Counted from the stretch's first letter, positions 9,381-19,069 are shown. The stretch: 64,000 bases of DNA from Emcibacter sp. SYSU 3D8 (GCF_039655875.1 NZ_JBBYXK010000008.1:1-64000), one strand, 5' to 3'. Numbers and translations are program-made. The notes: a model not told the origin generated them from the letters alone.

Positions 9381-10169
9381 ATGTACCGGGCGTACCGGCA
9401 TATCGCCGCGAGCCGGCGCGGGCGTATTCTCACCCTGACATTGGACAACCCGCCGCTCAACGCGGTCAATCGGGCGCTCCATGACGAGTTGTCCCATATC
9501 TTCCACGACGTAGCGCGCGACGACGGCAGCGATGTCATCGTGCTGACCGGCGCCGGCAAGGCGTTTTCGGCCGGCGCCGACCTGGAGGAAATGAAACGCG
9601 CCACGGAAGACCCGGCGCTGCGTTCGACGCTGATGTCCCGCGCACCGCACATCGTTCACGCCCTCCTGGCGCTCGACAAGCCGGTGATCGCCCGCCTCAA
9701 TGGTCATGCGATGGGTCTCGGCGCCACGCTTGCCCTGCTCTGTGACGTGGTGATCGCGGCCGACATCGCGCGCATCGCCGACCCCCATGTGGGCATCGGG
9801 TTGTCTGCCGGGGATGGCGGCGCGCTCATCTGGCCGCATCTCATCGGTTACGCCCGCGCCCGTCATCACCTGCTGAGCGGCGAGGCGCTGTCCGCGACCG
9901 AGGCTGCCGCCATCGGGCTGATCCACAAGGCGGTACCGCCTACGGCGCTGGATGCCGCAGTCGACAGCTACGCGGACCGGCTGGCGAGCGGCGCCATCCT
10001 GGCGATCCGCGCCACCAAGCGGTCCATCAACATGGCGCTGTGCCGCGAGGCCATCGCCAGCACCGAGGCCCATATCGGCCTCGAGGCGCTGACCATGGCG
10101 TCAAACGATCACCGCGAGGCCGTATTGGCTTTCCTGGAAAAGCGTCCACCGGTGTTCACCGGGACCTAA
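9381..10169 (+). CDS. Enoyl-CoA hydratase/isomerase family protein
   Basis: This crotonase-fold protein has 262 residues. The two oxyanion-hole segments are visible as FSAGADLEEM near residue 60 and GHAMGLGATLALLCDVVIAAD near residue 110. Members hydrate or isomerise enoyl-CoA esters in beta-oxidation-like pathways. It starts 4 bp after the Rieske gene and is probably translated from the same message. Its TAA stop overlaps the TAG stop of the convergent acyl-CoA dehydrogenase gene, leaving no intergenic space. The usual second glutamate of true hydratases is not obvious, so isomerase or hydrolase activity cannot be ruled out. Confidence 0.88.
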   Translation: MYRAYRHIAASRRGRILTLTLDNPPLNAVNRALHDELSHIFHDVARDDGSDVIVLTGAGKAFSAGADLEEMKRATEDPALRSTLMSRAPHIVHALLALDKPVIARLNGHAMGLGATLALLCDVVIAADIARIADPHVGIGLSAGDGGALIWPHLIGYARARHHLLSGEALSATEAAAIGLIHKAVPPTALDAAVDSYADRLASGAILAIRATKRSINMALCREAIASTEAHIGLEALTMASNDHREAVLAFLEKRPPVFTGT

Positions 10170-11215
10170 TCCTCCATGTAGCGGGCAAGATGGGTTTCCA
10201 CGTCGCCGAAACGCCGCTCGGACACGATGGCCCGGCGCAGATAATGGCCGACCCGATATTCGGTGGTGAAGCCGATGGCGCCGTGCAGGTGCACGGCCAT
10301 GCCGGTCACCCGTTTCGCCGTTTCGAAGGTGTTGACCCAACAGCCCGAGATCGCCTTCCGCCGCTCCGCACGGCCACGCCCGAACGCCGAGATTGCGCGC
10401 AGCACGCTGGAGCGGACACTGTCCGCGTCGATGAACAGGTCGGCCACGCTGTGCTGCAACGCCTGGAAATTCGCCAGCTTCTGGCCGAACTGGCTGCGCG
10501 TTTTCAGATATTCGGCGGTCATCTCGATGGCGTTGTCCATACCGCCCAGCATGTCGGCGCACAGGCACAGCCGCGCCTCGTCGAGCGCGTCCTCGATGAC
10601 ATCGAATGCGTCAGGGGACAGCAGGTTGTCGGCGGCGACAGCCACATCGAACCGGAAATCGGCGCAGTCTCGGCCGTCGACCGTCCTGTAATCCCGGCAA
10701 TCGACGCCCGCCTGTTCCCGGCCCACCAGAAACAGCCCCACGCCGCCGCCGAGCGCCGCCGTGACCAGCAGGTCGTCGGCCCCCGAGCCCCCCATCACCA
10801 GCAGCTTGGTTCCCGACAGGCGGTAAGTGCCTCCATCGCGTTCGGCAGTCAGCCGCGGCACCAGTTGATATCTGCTCCCAGGCTCGTACAGGGCGGGCGC
10901 CAGCCGCCGCGAGCCGGCAATCATCTCGCACAGCAGCGCGGTCCGTGCATCGCCTGCCATCAACCGGTCGACCAGGCGGGTCGCCAGCACCGCGCCATCG
11001 ATGAAAGGATCGGGCGACAGCGCCCGTCCCATCTCCTCGGCAAGGACAGCCAGGTCGGCCACCGAGCCGCCCAGGCCACCCGCATCCTCGGGCGCAGCGA
11101 TAGCCAGCCAGCCCAGTTCGGCATAGCCGTGCCAGCCCGCCCCGGCCTCCTGGGCCAGATAGCGCCGCGCGCTATCGCGCAGCATGGCCTGCTCGCTGTT
11201 CAGGGTGAAATCCAA
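10166..11215 (-). CDS. Acyl-CoA dehydrogenase-like subunit (divergent partner), TTG start
   Basis: This 349-residue protein has the acyl-CoA dehydrogenase fold: an N-terminal helical region with LGWLAIAAPEDAGGLGGS, a weak middle beta domain, and a C-terminal helical domain ending GAIGFTTEYRVGHYLRRA. The middle domain lacks the usual FAD/substrate loop seen in its neighbour. I place the start at a TTG at 11215, with GGAGG 6 nt upstream, giving the N-terminus DFTLNSEQ that family members show. A longer upstream frame is an artefact. It follows the canonical dehydrogenase gene after 19 bp. Paired genes of this type form mixed alpha2beta2 enzymes in steroid side-chain degradation, so a heteromeric enzyme is inferred. 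Confidence 0.85.
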   Translation of the reverse strand: MDFTLNSEQAMLRDSARRYLAQEAGAGWHGYAELGWLAIAAPEDAGGLGGSVADLAVLAEEMGRALSPDPFIDGAVLATRLVDRLMAGDARTALLCEMIAGSRRLAPALYEPGSRYQLVPRLTAERDGGTYRLSGTKLLVMGGSGADDLLVTAALGGGVGLFLVGREQAGVDCRDYRTVDGRDCADFRFDVAVAADNLLSPDAFDVIEDALDEARLCLCADMLGGMDNAIEMTAEYLKTRSQFGQKLANFQALQHSVADLFIDADSVRSSVLRAISAFGRGRAERRKAISGCWVNTFETAKRVTGMAVHLHGAIGFTTEYRVGHYLRRAIVSERRFGDVETHLARYMED

Positions 11216-11234
11216 TCTCGCCTCCAGCGTTGTC

Positions 11235-12419
11235 TCAACGGAACAACGTGTTCCAGATGATGGTGCGTTGGACCTCGTCGGACCCGCCGAAGATGGTTGC
11301 CGCCCACCAGTACAGATATTGCGTGGTGCGGCCCGCGGCGGCCGGCGGCGCGAAGGCAGGCAGCGGCGCGGACTCCTCCGGACGGAAGGCGGGCGCCGCC
11401 TGCGGTCCCAGGATCGCCATTTCCAGGTCGGCGGCGCGCAGCAGGCATCGAGCGCCCCGCACCGCCAGCGCCGACGCCGCAGCGCCCAGCGCCGGGCTGG
11501 ACTCGCCGGCCAGCACCCGCAGCACCGACCATTCCAGCGCGTCCACGTCGATGGCGAGCCGCGCATGCCGGCGGCGGAATTCCATCGCCTGCGCCTGTGG
11601 CAAGCCATTGTCACGCTCGGCCTCGATCAGCGCCGGGATGCGCCCCACATAGCGGCACAGCATGCCCGCATAGGCATTGTGCGTGCGCTCGTGCTCCAGC
11701 AGGAATTTCGCCTGGGTCCAGCCGCTGTTGGGTTCGCCGATCAGGTTTTCCACTGGCACGCATACGTCATCGAGAAACACCTCGTTGACGTGATGGTCGC
11801 CGTCGAGGGTCTCGATCGGCCGGATGGTGACGCCCGGCGCAGTCATGGGCACGATGATCATCGACAGTCCCGCCTGCGGCTTCACCTCCGGATCGGTGCG
11901 CGCCAGGCACACCATGAAATCCGCCATGTGGGCGTCGGTGGTCCAGATCTTGTGGCCGTTGAGGACATAGTCGCCGCCGTCCCGCACCGCGCGGGTCCGC
12001 AGGCTTGCCAGGTCGGACCCGGCCTCCGGCTCCGAGAAGCCCTGGCAGAACCAGTATTCACCGCTCAGGATCGGCCCGAGAAACCTGTCGCGCAGCTCCG
12101 GCGAACCGAACCGGCACAGTACCGGCCCCACCATGGACAACGCGATCAGGCAGATCTCCGGCACATTGGCCAGCCCGCACTCCCGCTCGAAGATGTAGCG
12201 CTGCACCGGCGACCAGCCCGTGCCGCCAAACTCAACCGGCCAGCCCGGCGCCGTCCAGCCGCGCCGGTGCAACGCCGTCTGCCATGCCGCCACCGTCGCC
12301 CGGTCGTTGTGGAAACCCATCGCCTCGCGCCGCGCCAGCGCGGGCGGCAGGTTGGCGGCGATGAAATCGCGCACCTCCTGCCGGAAGGCCTCGTCTTCGG
12401 GCGAGAAGTCCAGCTTCAT
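11235..12419 (-). CDS. Acyl-CoA dehydrogenase (canonical subunit)
   Basis: A 394-residue flavoprotein that introduces the alpha-beta double bond into acyl-CoA esters. Visible signatures are CQGFSEPEAGSDLASLRT and YVLNGHKIWTTDAHMAD in the middle domain, which build the FAD and substrate site, and GGSDEVQRTIIWNTLF at the C-terminus. The ATG at 12419 overlaps the TGA of the upstream ligase gene in ATGA, so the two are translationally coupled. The second dehydrogenase gene follows 19 bp downstream. The gene order (ligase, dehydrogenase, dehydrogenase) is what is expected for side-chain activation followed by first oxidation. Longer upstream frames overlap the ligase and are rejected. Confidence 0.92.
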   Translation of the reverse strand: MKLDFSPEDEAFRQEVRDFIAANLPPALARREAMGFHNDRATVAAWQTALHRRGWTAPGWPVEFGGTGWSPVQRYIFERECGLANVPEICLIALSMVGPVLCRFGSPELRDRFLGPILSGEYWFCQGFSEPEAGSDLASLRTRAVRDGGDYVLNGHKIWTTDAHMADFMVCLARTDPEVKPQAGLSMIIVPMTAPGVTIRPIETLDGDHHVNEVFLDDVCVPVENLIGEPNSGWTQAKFLLEHERTHNAYAGMLCRYVGRIPALIEAERDNGLPQAQAMEFRRRHARLAIDVDALEWSVLRVLAGESSPALGAAASALAVRGARCLLRAADLEMAILGPQAAPAFRPEESAPLPAFAPPAAAGRTTQYLYWWAATIFGGSDEVQRTIIWNTLFR

Positions 12420-14077
12420 GCCGTCGCTTCCCGTTCCCGCGCGTAGGCGGCCGCCATCTCGCGCAGTCTGTCCTTGCGCACCTTGCCGGAAGCGGTCTTG
12501 GGAAGTTCGTCCACGACGATGACGCATTCCGGTGTTTTCTGCCGCGCAAGGCCCGCGTCGCGGACCAGCGCCGCCACCGATGCCAGGTCGACGGCCGCAC
12601 CCGCCACAGGCACCACAAATGCGCAGATGGCCTCGCCGGTCCGTGCGCTCGGCATGGACACCACCGCAACCTCGTCGATCGCCGGGTCGCCGAACAGCAC
12701 ATCCTCGATCTCCCGCGCGCTGATATTCTCGCCGGCCCGGATGATCAGGTCCTTCTTGCGGCCGGTGCAGACCAGATGATCGCCCTCGACCAACCGGCCC
12801 AGGTCGCCCATGCGGAAAAAGCCGTCATCGTCGTAGGCATCCAGATTGTCTTCCGGACGGGCATAGCCCAGCGCCATGCTCGGCTCGCGCGACAGGATTT
12901 CGCCCTCCGCACCGTCGTCCGCCGGTGCACCCGTTACCGGATCAACAATCTTCACGTCGCAGCGGTAGAGCCGCCCATCGGTCTCGGCGGCCGGCGCCAG
13001 ATCGTCGCGCGAGGACGGGCCACGCGTCATGGTCGGCGATTCCGTCGCGCCGAACACGCGGAACGGGACGCAATTGGGAAAGCACGCAGCCGCCTCCCGT
13101 ATCAGGCTGGGCGGCACCGACGCCCCACCGCACAGGAAATAGCGCAGGCTGTCCAGCGTCTCGCCGCGCTCGCGCGCCACCGCGACCAGGTCCTGCATGA
13201 ACGGCGTCGCGCCCAGCATGAACGAGCAGCCATGGCGCCGGATCGCGTCGAACGCCTGGGCGCCGTTCCAGACGTCGGTCATCACCACCGGCACATCGCA
13301 GGTCCACGGCACGTTCAACGCCCACAGATAGCCGCTGATATGGGTCAGCGGCGACGGTGAGAAGGTCCGGTCGCCAGATCCCAGCCCCATGGCCGCCGTC
13401 ATCTTCAGCGAATCCGCGTTCAGCGTGTTGTGCGAATGCAGCACTCCCTTCGGCCGGCCGGTCGTGCCCGAGGTGTACATCAGCAGCTTCACCGCATTGG
13501 GATCGACCTTGCGCGCCTCGGCGAGCGGCGGGCCGTCCAGCAGATCCTCGAAGTACAAAAAGTCCTCGGCGCGGTCACGCACTGTCACCAGCAGCGGCGG
13601 CGCATCGAATGAGGGTGCAAGCCGCGCCATCATCGCCGCATGGTCGAAGTTGCGGAACATCCGGGGCACGAAGACAACGCGGGTGCGCGCCTCGTTGAGC
13701 ATGTAGCCAACTTCTGCATCGCGATAGATCGGCACGATGGGATTGGCCACCACGCCGGTCATCGCCGCCGCCAGGTTGATCACCGCCGCCTCCCACCAAT
13801 TGGGCAGCTGGAACGAGATCACCGCGCCCGGTTCGAGGCCGATGCTGACAAACCATCCGGCCAGGCGCCGGGCGCGCTCGTATAACTGCCCGCGGGTCAG
13901 CGCCACGTCGTTGTCGATCATCTGGACGCGGTCGGGCGCGGCGCCCGCCAGTGCCGCCGCGTCGTCGGCGATGGTGCGGTTCAGCCAGTCGCCGGAATTC
14001 ACCCATTGTTCGGCCCGTGCCGGATTCCACCGCACCGTCCATCCGCCCGCATCGCGCCTTGATGTCTGCTCGTCCAC
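12416..14077 (-). CDS. Acyl-CoA synthetase (AMP-forming ligase)
   Basis: A 553-residue member of the adenylate-forming family, which activates a carboxylic acid to its CoA thioester through an acyl-adenylate. The P-loop is MYTSGTTGRPKGV, the A5 motif FGATESPTMT, the A7 motif DGFFRMGDLG, the hinge motif RKKDLIIRAGENIS, and the C-terminal catalytic lysine lies in PKTASGKVRKDRL. The start is placed at a GTG at 14077 preceded by a GAGGG; an ATG at 14152 in the same frame would add 25 residues without family similarity. It heads an apparent operon with two acyl-CoA dehydrogenases and is divergent from an AraC-type regulator that probably controls it. The substrate is probably a cyclic or branched carboxylate. 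Confidence 0.92.
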   Translation of the reverse strand: MDEQTSRRDAGGWTVRWNPARAEQWVNSGDWLNRTIADDAAALAGAAPDRVQMIDNDVALTRGQLYERARRLAGWFVSIGLEPGAVISFQLPNWWEAAVINLAAAMTGVVANPIVPIYRDAEVGYMLNEARTRVVFVPRMFRNFDHAAMMARLAPSFDAPPLLVTVRDRAEDFLYFEDLLDGPPLAEARKVDPNAVKLLMYTSGTTGRPKGVLHSHNTLNADSLKMTAAMGLGSGDRTFSPSPLTHISGYLWALNVPWTCDVPVVMTDVWNGAQAFDAIRRHGCSFMLGATPFMQDLVAVARERGETLDSLRYFLCGGASVPPSLIREAAACFPNCVPFRVFGATESPTMTRGPSSRDDLAPAAETDGRLYRCDVKIVDPVTGAPADDGAEGEILSREPSMALGYARPEDNLDAYDDDGFFRMGDLGRLVEGDHLVCTGRKKDLIIRAGENISAREIEDVLFGDPAIDEVAVVSMPSARTGEAICAFVVPVAGAAVDLASVAALVRDAGLARQKTPECVIVVDELPKTASGKVRKDRLREMAAAYAREREATA

Positions 14078-14239
14078 CAGCCCTCGCTCCCCGTCGCTGT
14101 TCGGCCCCAACCTATCGTGGACCGGTATCCGTTTCTTGGCTACGCGCGACAATCAGACCGCAGCAGGCGACCGCTCACCCCCACCCGCGCGAAACATGAG
14201 ATCCCGGTAGCCTGATCCTAGGGAGCCGATCCGGCAATA

Positions 14240-14259
14240 TCTTGATGTTTGACGACAAT
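14240..14259 (+). promoter_or_regulatory. Shared 20-bp motif, copy 1, in the ligase/araC divergent region
   Basis: The sequence TCTTGATGTTTGACGACAAT lies in the divergent region between the ligase and the AraC-type gene. It matches 18 of 20 positions with a motif upstream of the TonB receptor at 19070-19089, including an exact 12-mer TTTGACGACAAT. This suggests a common regulator, possibly the AraC protein next door. That is inference. Confidence 0.5.
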
Positions 14260-14365
14260 CGCCGGATATTCAGCGGCAGGGCCGCGCTCGGGCGAGGTGT
14301 ACAGGTGCCCACGGCGAGGATCCTGAACGGTTACCGGAAACCCGGAACCAGCGGGGAGCGAACCA

Positions 14366-15433
14366 ATGTCTATTGTCGCACTGGACGACCGCACTGCGAA
14401 TGCCGGCGCCGGGTCCCGGGCCGCGTTGGTCAGGATCGAATCGCTGAGGCTTTATCCCGAGGTCGTGCGCCGCCTGGGCGGCAAGCCGGAAGAGATCCTG
14501 GCGCGCGAGCCGCTCGACATCGCCCTGCTCGATCAGCCGGGCACCATGATTCCCTACCGCAAGATGATCCGGCTGCTGCACCGCACCGCCATTGAGCTCG
14601 AGCGGCCCGATTTCGGCCTGTTGCTGGCGTCGCGCCAGGGCGGCGCGGCGGTGCTCGGCCCGCTTGAGGTGGCGATGACCAACGCCGCCACACTGGGTGA
14701 CGCCTACCGTTACTGCGCCCAGCATCTGAACGCCTATAGCTCGGTCGGCGATCTGGACATCGACATGGATTCCGACATGGGCCGCGTCGCGATCAGCTGG
14801 GGTATTCATCTCGACCGGCTGTTGCACCACGAACAGGCCATCGAGCACGGCATCGCGCTGATGCATCACGCCATCCTGACCATCTCCGGCGGCGCGGTCC
14901 GGGCGAAGGAGATCTGGTTCGCCCACGACCATGTTTCGGCGCCCGAGCATTACGCCGGCTATTTCGGCGCCCGGGTGCAGATGAACGCGCCATTCAACGC
15001 CGTTTTTCTCAACCGCAGCGACCTGGCGGTGCCGATCTCCAATCGCAGCCAGCAGCTCTTCGAAATGGCGACCTCGTTCATCGACACCCAGTTCCCCGAC
15101 GCCGCCAAGCCGCTGTCGACCAAGGTCCGCTCGATCGCAACGCGGCTGTTGCCCCATGGTGGCAGCTTGCATCTGGAGGTCGCCTCGGCGCTGGGCATGC
15201 ATCCGCGCACCATGCAGCGCCGGCTGCGCGACGAGGGCGTGAACTTCGAGGAGATCAAGGACGAGGTCCGCCGCGACGCCGCCATCCGCTATCTGGGCCA
15301 GCCGAGCATCCCGCTGACCCGCGTCGCCGCCATGCTGGGCTACAGCGAGCCGTCGGTGCTGACCCGCAGCTGCTATCGCTGGTTCGGCAGTTCGCCGCGC
15401 AAATACCGCAAGGCCATCGCGGGCACGGCCTGA
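14366..15433 (+). CDS. AraC-family transcriptional regulator (Arabinose_bd-type N-terminus)
   Basis: This 355-residue regulator has an N-terminal ligand-binding region of about 200 residues of the Arabinose_bd/OruR type (PLDIALLDQPGTMIPY onward). At the C-terminus, residues about 265-350 hold the two helix-turn-helix units of AraC proteins: VASALGMHPRTMQRRLRDEGV and then VAAMLGYSEPSVLTRSCYRWFG. Regulators of this type sense a hydrophobic or organic ligand and activate a nearby catabolic operon. It is divergent from the ligase-dehydrogenase operon across a 288-bp region that contains the 20-bp shared motif. Its 3' end is convergent with a P450 gene, 7 bp apart. It is the best candidate regulator of this cluster. 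Confidence 0.9.
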   Translation: MSIVALDDRTANAGAGSRAALVRIESLRLYPEVVRRLGGKPEEILAREPLDIALLDQPGTMIPYRKMIRLLHRTAIELERPDFGLLLASRQGGAAVLGPLEVAMTNAATLGDAYRYCAQHLNAYSSVGDLDIDMDSDMGRVAISWGIHLDRLLHHEQAIEHGIALMHHAILTISGGAVRAKEIWFAHDHVSAPEHYAGYFGARVQMNAPFNAVFLNRSDLAVPISNRSQQLFEMATSFIDTQFPDAAKPLSTKVRSIATRLLPHGGSLHLEVASALGMHPRTMQRRLRDEGVNFEEIKDEVRRDAAIRYLGQPSIPLTRVAAMLGYSEPSVLTRSCYRWFGSSPRKYRKAIAGTA

Positions 15434-15440
15434 AGCCGCT

Positions 15441-16673
15441 TTACAGCTTGTCGAAGGCAATTTCCAGGCGGCTCGGCCCATAGGCGAAGAAGTGGGTCTG
15501 CCAGTCCACGCCGTCCTCGCCGCGCGCCAGCCGAAGATTGCCCATCCGCCGCAGGATGCCGGCGATCGCCACGCGCAGTTCGCCGCGGGCCAGCTGGTTG
15601 CCGACACAGAAATGCGCCCCGACGCCGAAGGCGAAATGCTTGCGGGCATTGCCGCGGTTGACGTCGAGCGTATCGGGATCGGGAAACACCTCTGGATCGC
15701 GGTTCCCCGCGCCATAGCGCAGCACGATGATCGCGTCCTTGGGGATGGGCGTGCCGCCGATTTCGGTGTCGCGGGTCGCCCGGCGCCACAGCCCCTGCAC
15801 CGGCGCGTCGAGCCGCAGCACCTCCTCGACGAATTTGGGGATCAGCGCCGGGTCGGCGCGCAGGCTCTGCTCCAGCCCCGGCGTGGTGACGATGCGGTAC
15901 ATGGCGCTGGCCAGCGCGCCCACCGTGGTGTCGCTCCCGGCCGGCAGCATCTGCTCGACGATCTGGATGATCTCCTCGGTGGACAGCCTGCGGCCGTCAA
16001 CCTCGGCATGGACCAGATCGCTCAGGATGCATTCGCGCGGTTTTTGCCGATATTCCTCGGCGCGGGCGACGATGAAGTGCTGCAGCTCGCAAATCGTGTG
16101 GGTCAGCTCGATCTGCCGCGCCTCGCCATTGTCCGGGTCGTTCTCCTGCACGATGGCGTCGGCCCAGCGCTTGAAGTCGGCGAAGCGCTCGCGCGGCAGG
16201 CCGATCTGGTCCGACAGCACATGGTTCGGGATCTTCACCGCCAGGTTGAAATAGAACTCCACCTCGCCGTCATCGATGATCTCATCGATCATCTCGTCGA
16301 CGACGCCTTCCAGGTACTCCTCCATCTTGCGCACGCGGGTGATGGTGAACACCTTGTCGACCAGCGCGCGGTGGATGGTGTGGACCGGCGGATCGGACGC
16401 CACCAGCGCCGTCACCGGCATATAGCCTTTCTCGCGGTAGATCGCGTCGATCTTCGCCTGGTAGGGCGCGTTCTTCACCATCAGCTGGCCGGTCACGTTG
16501 GAAAACGTCGCCGGATCGCCCGCCGCCTTCCTGATCTCGTCATAGCCGGTCACGATGTAGAAGCCGCTGCGCGGGTCCAGATAGACCGGCCCGTCCTTGC
16601 GCACCTGCGCATAGGCATCGAACGGACAGCGCTGGACCTCCGGATCGCTGAAGCTGATGGGCGTCGATGCCAT
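15441..16673 (-). CDS. Cytochrome P450 (third paralogue)
   Basis: A P450 of 410 residues. The heme loop FGVGAHFCVGNQLARGE carries the axial cysteine at about residue 356. The I-helix has an altered oxygen-activation site, PAGSDTTVGALAS, and the ExxR helix is FVEEVLRLDAPVQGLWR. The same GAGNRDPE stretch as in the other two P450s marks it as a paralogue. The ATG at 16673 has AAGGA about 7 nt upstream; an earlier in-frame codon at 16712 would run into the TonB receptor gene. It lies 28 bp downstream of the TonB receptor gene on the same strand, so uptake and first oxidation may be co-transcribed. Confidence 0.94.
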   Translation of the reverse strand: MASTPISFSDPEVQRCPFDAYAQVRKDGPVYLDPRSGFYIVTGYDEIRKAAGDPATFSNVTGQLMVKNAPYQAKIDAIYREKGYMPVTALVASDPPVHTIHRALVDKVFTITRVRKMEEYLEGVVDEMIDEIIDDGEVEFYFNLAVKIPNHVLSDQIGLPRERFADFKRWADAIVQENDPDNGEARQIELTHTICELQHFIVARAEEYRQKPRECILSDLVHAEVDGRRLSTEEIIQIVEQMLPAGSDTTVGALASAMYRIVTTPGLEQSLRADPALIPKFVEEVLRLDAPVQGLWRRATRDTEIGGTPIPKDAIIVLRYGAGNRDPEVFPDPDTLDVNRGNARKHFAFGVGAHFCVGNQLARGELRVAIAGILRRMGNLRLARGEDGVDWQTHFFAYGPSRLEIAFDKL

Positions 16674-16701
16674 GCCTGTTCCTTCCCGCCGCGCGGACCG
16701 A

Positions 16702-18975
16702 TCAGAAATCATAGTCTATCGTGACACCGATCTCGCGCGGCTCGTCATAGGAAACGCGCGCGGCGCCGGCCGAGATGGTCGTGGAATTGTACGACTTGGT
16801 GTTGGTGAGGTTGCGGCCCCACAGCGAGAAGCGCCAGTTGCTGCCGTCCGGACGATAGCTGATCTCGGTGCCGAAGCGCGCATAGCCCTTTTGCACCAGC
16901 ACGCCGAACGGATCGTAGGGCAGGTACTTGCTGGTGTAATGCAGGCTGGGCGACACGCTGAGGTCGCCGTCGCCGGCCCGGGTTTCGTAGGTCAGGCTGA
17001 ACACCGCGCTGAGCTTGGGCGCGCGCATCAGCCGGTCGCCGCTGACATCGCCGACGATGGCGCCGAGGCCGCCCGCGGTGATCGGCGGGCCGAACCCGGC
17101 GGCGTTGGGAAAGTCGGTGAAGTCCGCCTTCGGCATCCAGGTGGCGCCCAGCCGCAGCGACAGCCCGTCGGTGACCTGCGCCGTGCCGTCGAATTCCAGG
17201 CCGTAGATGCGCGCCGAGGCCGCGTTGGTCGGAATGATCGCCGTGCCGGTGAACGACTGGATCTGCAGGTTCTTGTAATCGTAGTAGAAGCCCGCGGCGT
17301 TAAAGGTGAAGTTCGCCTGCGCCGTCTTGAAACCGATCTCGTAGGCGGTGACCTTTTCCGGATCCACCGCCGGGCCCACGGTCAGGATCGGCAGGATGCC
17401 GCTCTTGAAGCCCTTCGAGAACGTGGCGTAGATGTTGGTCCGGTCGTCGATCTCGTAGCGCAGGCCGACGCGCGGCGTCACGCTGTCCCAGTCCGGATCG
17501 GCGAACTCGAAATAGGGCGCGCCGAAGAACGTCACGAACCCGGTCTTCTTCTCATAGCTGTAGCGTACGCCGGCGGTCAGGGTCAGGCGGTCGACGATCT
17601 CGTAATCCGCCTGGGCGAAGATGCCATAGGCCTTGGTCTTGACCTTGGTGGTGGCGGTCAGCAGCGGCGGATAGACCACCTGCGGCGCGCCGGGCAGCGC
17701 CCCGTCGGTGAAGTCGTTGATCCAGGCCGGGATCTTGCCGTTGCTGATGAAGATGTTGCCGCCCACCAGGAACGTCAGCCGTCCCAGCTGCTCGGAGGTG
17801 AACAGGAAATCCTGGAAGAAATTGTCGTTGGGCTGCTGGTCCTTGAACGCCAGGCACGCGAATGTCGACGGCGCCGCGGCCAGGCATTGCGGAGAATAGG
17901 CCGCGTCCACGTCGACCCGCTCCAGATAGCGGCTGAGCGTATAGGCGCTGGTCGAGGTGAAATTGCCCACGCCGGTATCGATGTCGATCTTCAGGCTGCC
18001 GCCGTAATTGCGCAGCCGGGTCAGCGGATCCGGCGCGTCATAGGCATATTGCCACGGCGCGGTGCCATAGACCGCGTCGGGATACAGCGAAGCCGCCGTC
18101 AGCCCGTCGACCGGCAGGCCCACGCTGCCGTGATCGGTAGCGCGCTGCATGTAATAGGCCGTGGCCAGGATCGTCACCCGGTCGCTGGGCGTGATCAGCA
18201 GCTTGCCGCGCAAGGTGTACGAGCGCAGCCAGTCCATCCGGTCGGACGGGTAATTGCCCGCCGCCGCCGGCACCATGCCCGGCACGATGTTGCGCGAATA
18301 GCCGTCCACGTTGCGGTAGGCGAACGAGAAGCTGGCCGCCACCTTGTCGGCCACCAGCGGCCCGCTGACGAAGCCCTTGATGCCCAGATCGTAGGACGAC
18401 CGGCTGGCGCCCGCGCCACCGTAGAATCCTGCGCTGGCGCTGACGCTGCCCGTGGTCTCGAAGCTGGGCGAGCGGGTGATGATCTGGATCGCGCCGCCGG
18501 TGGCGTTGCGCCCGAACAGGGTGCCCTGCGGCCCCTTCGACACTTCGATCCGCTCGATGTCCGGCAGGTCGATGGAGGCGCCCGCCTGGGTGCCCTCGTA
18601 GACCCCGTCGATATAGAGCGCGATCGGGTTGTCCGAGCCCGGGCCGGTGACCAGCGTGGTGATGCCGCGCAGCGCCGGCTGGACGAAGTTGCCCTGGGCC
18701 TGGAACGTCAGGCCGGGCGTCACCTGTTCCAGGTCGCGCAGATTGTCGACGCCCGCCGTCGCCAGCTGCTCGCCGGTCTGCACGGTGATCGAGATCGGCA
18801 CCTCTTCCTGCCGCTCGGCGCGGCGCTGGGCGGTCACCGTGACCTGGTCCACCCCGGCCGCCGGCGCCGGCGCCGGCGCGTCCTGGGCCCATGCCGGCGC
18901 GGCGGCGCAGGCCGCCAGCAGCGCGGCCCCGGCCAGATAGCGGCCGCTGATCCCGAAAATTCCGTTGATGCTCAT
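16702..18975 (-). CDS. TonB-dependent outer-membrane receptor
   Basis: A 757-residue outer-membrane receptor. The N-terminus has a Sec signal peptide with predicted cleavage after residue 30 (AAPAWA|QD), then a TonB-box-like DQVTVTA, and a plug domain with LRDLEQVTPGLTF, RIEVSKGPQGTLFGRNATGGAIQIIT. The remaining two-thirds is a 22-stranded barrel with alternating aromatic strands, ending in a terminal phenylalanine (TIDYDF). It takes up a large or scarce ligand with energy from TonB-ExbBD. Receptors of this FecA/iroN-like sphingomonad type are often found in degradation clusters and import hydrophobic substrates, not iron. I chose the ATG at 18975 because it gives a proper signal peptide. The upstream region holds the shared 20-bp motif. 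Confidence 0.93.
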   Translation of the reverse strand: MSINGIFGISGRYLAGAALLAACAAAPAWAQDAPAPAPAAGVDQVTVTAQRRAERQEEVPISITVQTGEQLATAGVDNLRDLEQVTPGLTFQAQGNFVQPALRGITTLVTGPGSDNPIALYIDGVYEGTQAGASIDLPDIERIEVSKGPQGTLFGRNATGGAIQIITRSPSFETTGSVSASAGFYGGAGASRSSYDLGIKGFVSGPLVADKVAASFSFAYRNVDGYSRNIVPGMVPAAAGNYPSDRMDWLRSYTLRGKLLITPSDRVTILATAYYMQRATDHGSVGLPVDGLTAASLYPDAVYGTAPWQYAYDAPDPLTRLRNYGGSLKIDIDTGVGNFTSTSAYTLSRYLERVDVDAAYSPQCLAAAPSTFACLAFKDQQPNDNFFQDFLFTSEQLGRLTFLVGGNIFISNGKIPAWINDFTDGALPGAPQVVYPPLLTATTKVKTKAYGIFAQADYEIVDRLTLTAGVRYSYEKKTGFVTFFGAPYFEFADPDWDSVTPRVGLRYEIDDRTNIYATFSKGFKSGILPILTVGPAVDPEKVTAYEIGFKTAQANFTFNAAGFYYDYKNLQIQSFTGTAIIPTNAASARIYGLEFDGTAQVTDGLSLRLGATWMPKADFTDFPNAAGFGPPITAGGLGAIVGDVSGDRLMRAPKLSAVFSLTYETRAGDGDLSVSPSLHYTSKYLPYDPFGVLVQKGYARFGTEISYRPDGSNWRFSLWGRNLTNTKSYNSTTISAGAARVSYDEPREIGVTIDYDF

Positions 18976-19069
18976 CCCCGTGCTCCCCGTGACGCGGTTC
19001 CTGTGGTTTCCCCACGACTTGCGGTTTCCCATGCGTCCCACGGATAATGAGTGGCGGCCTCGCCGCGCG

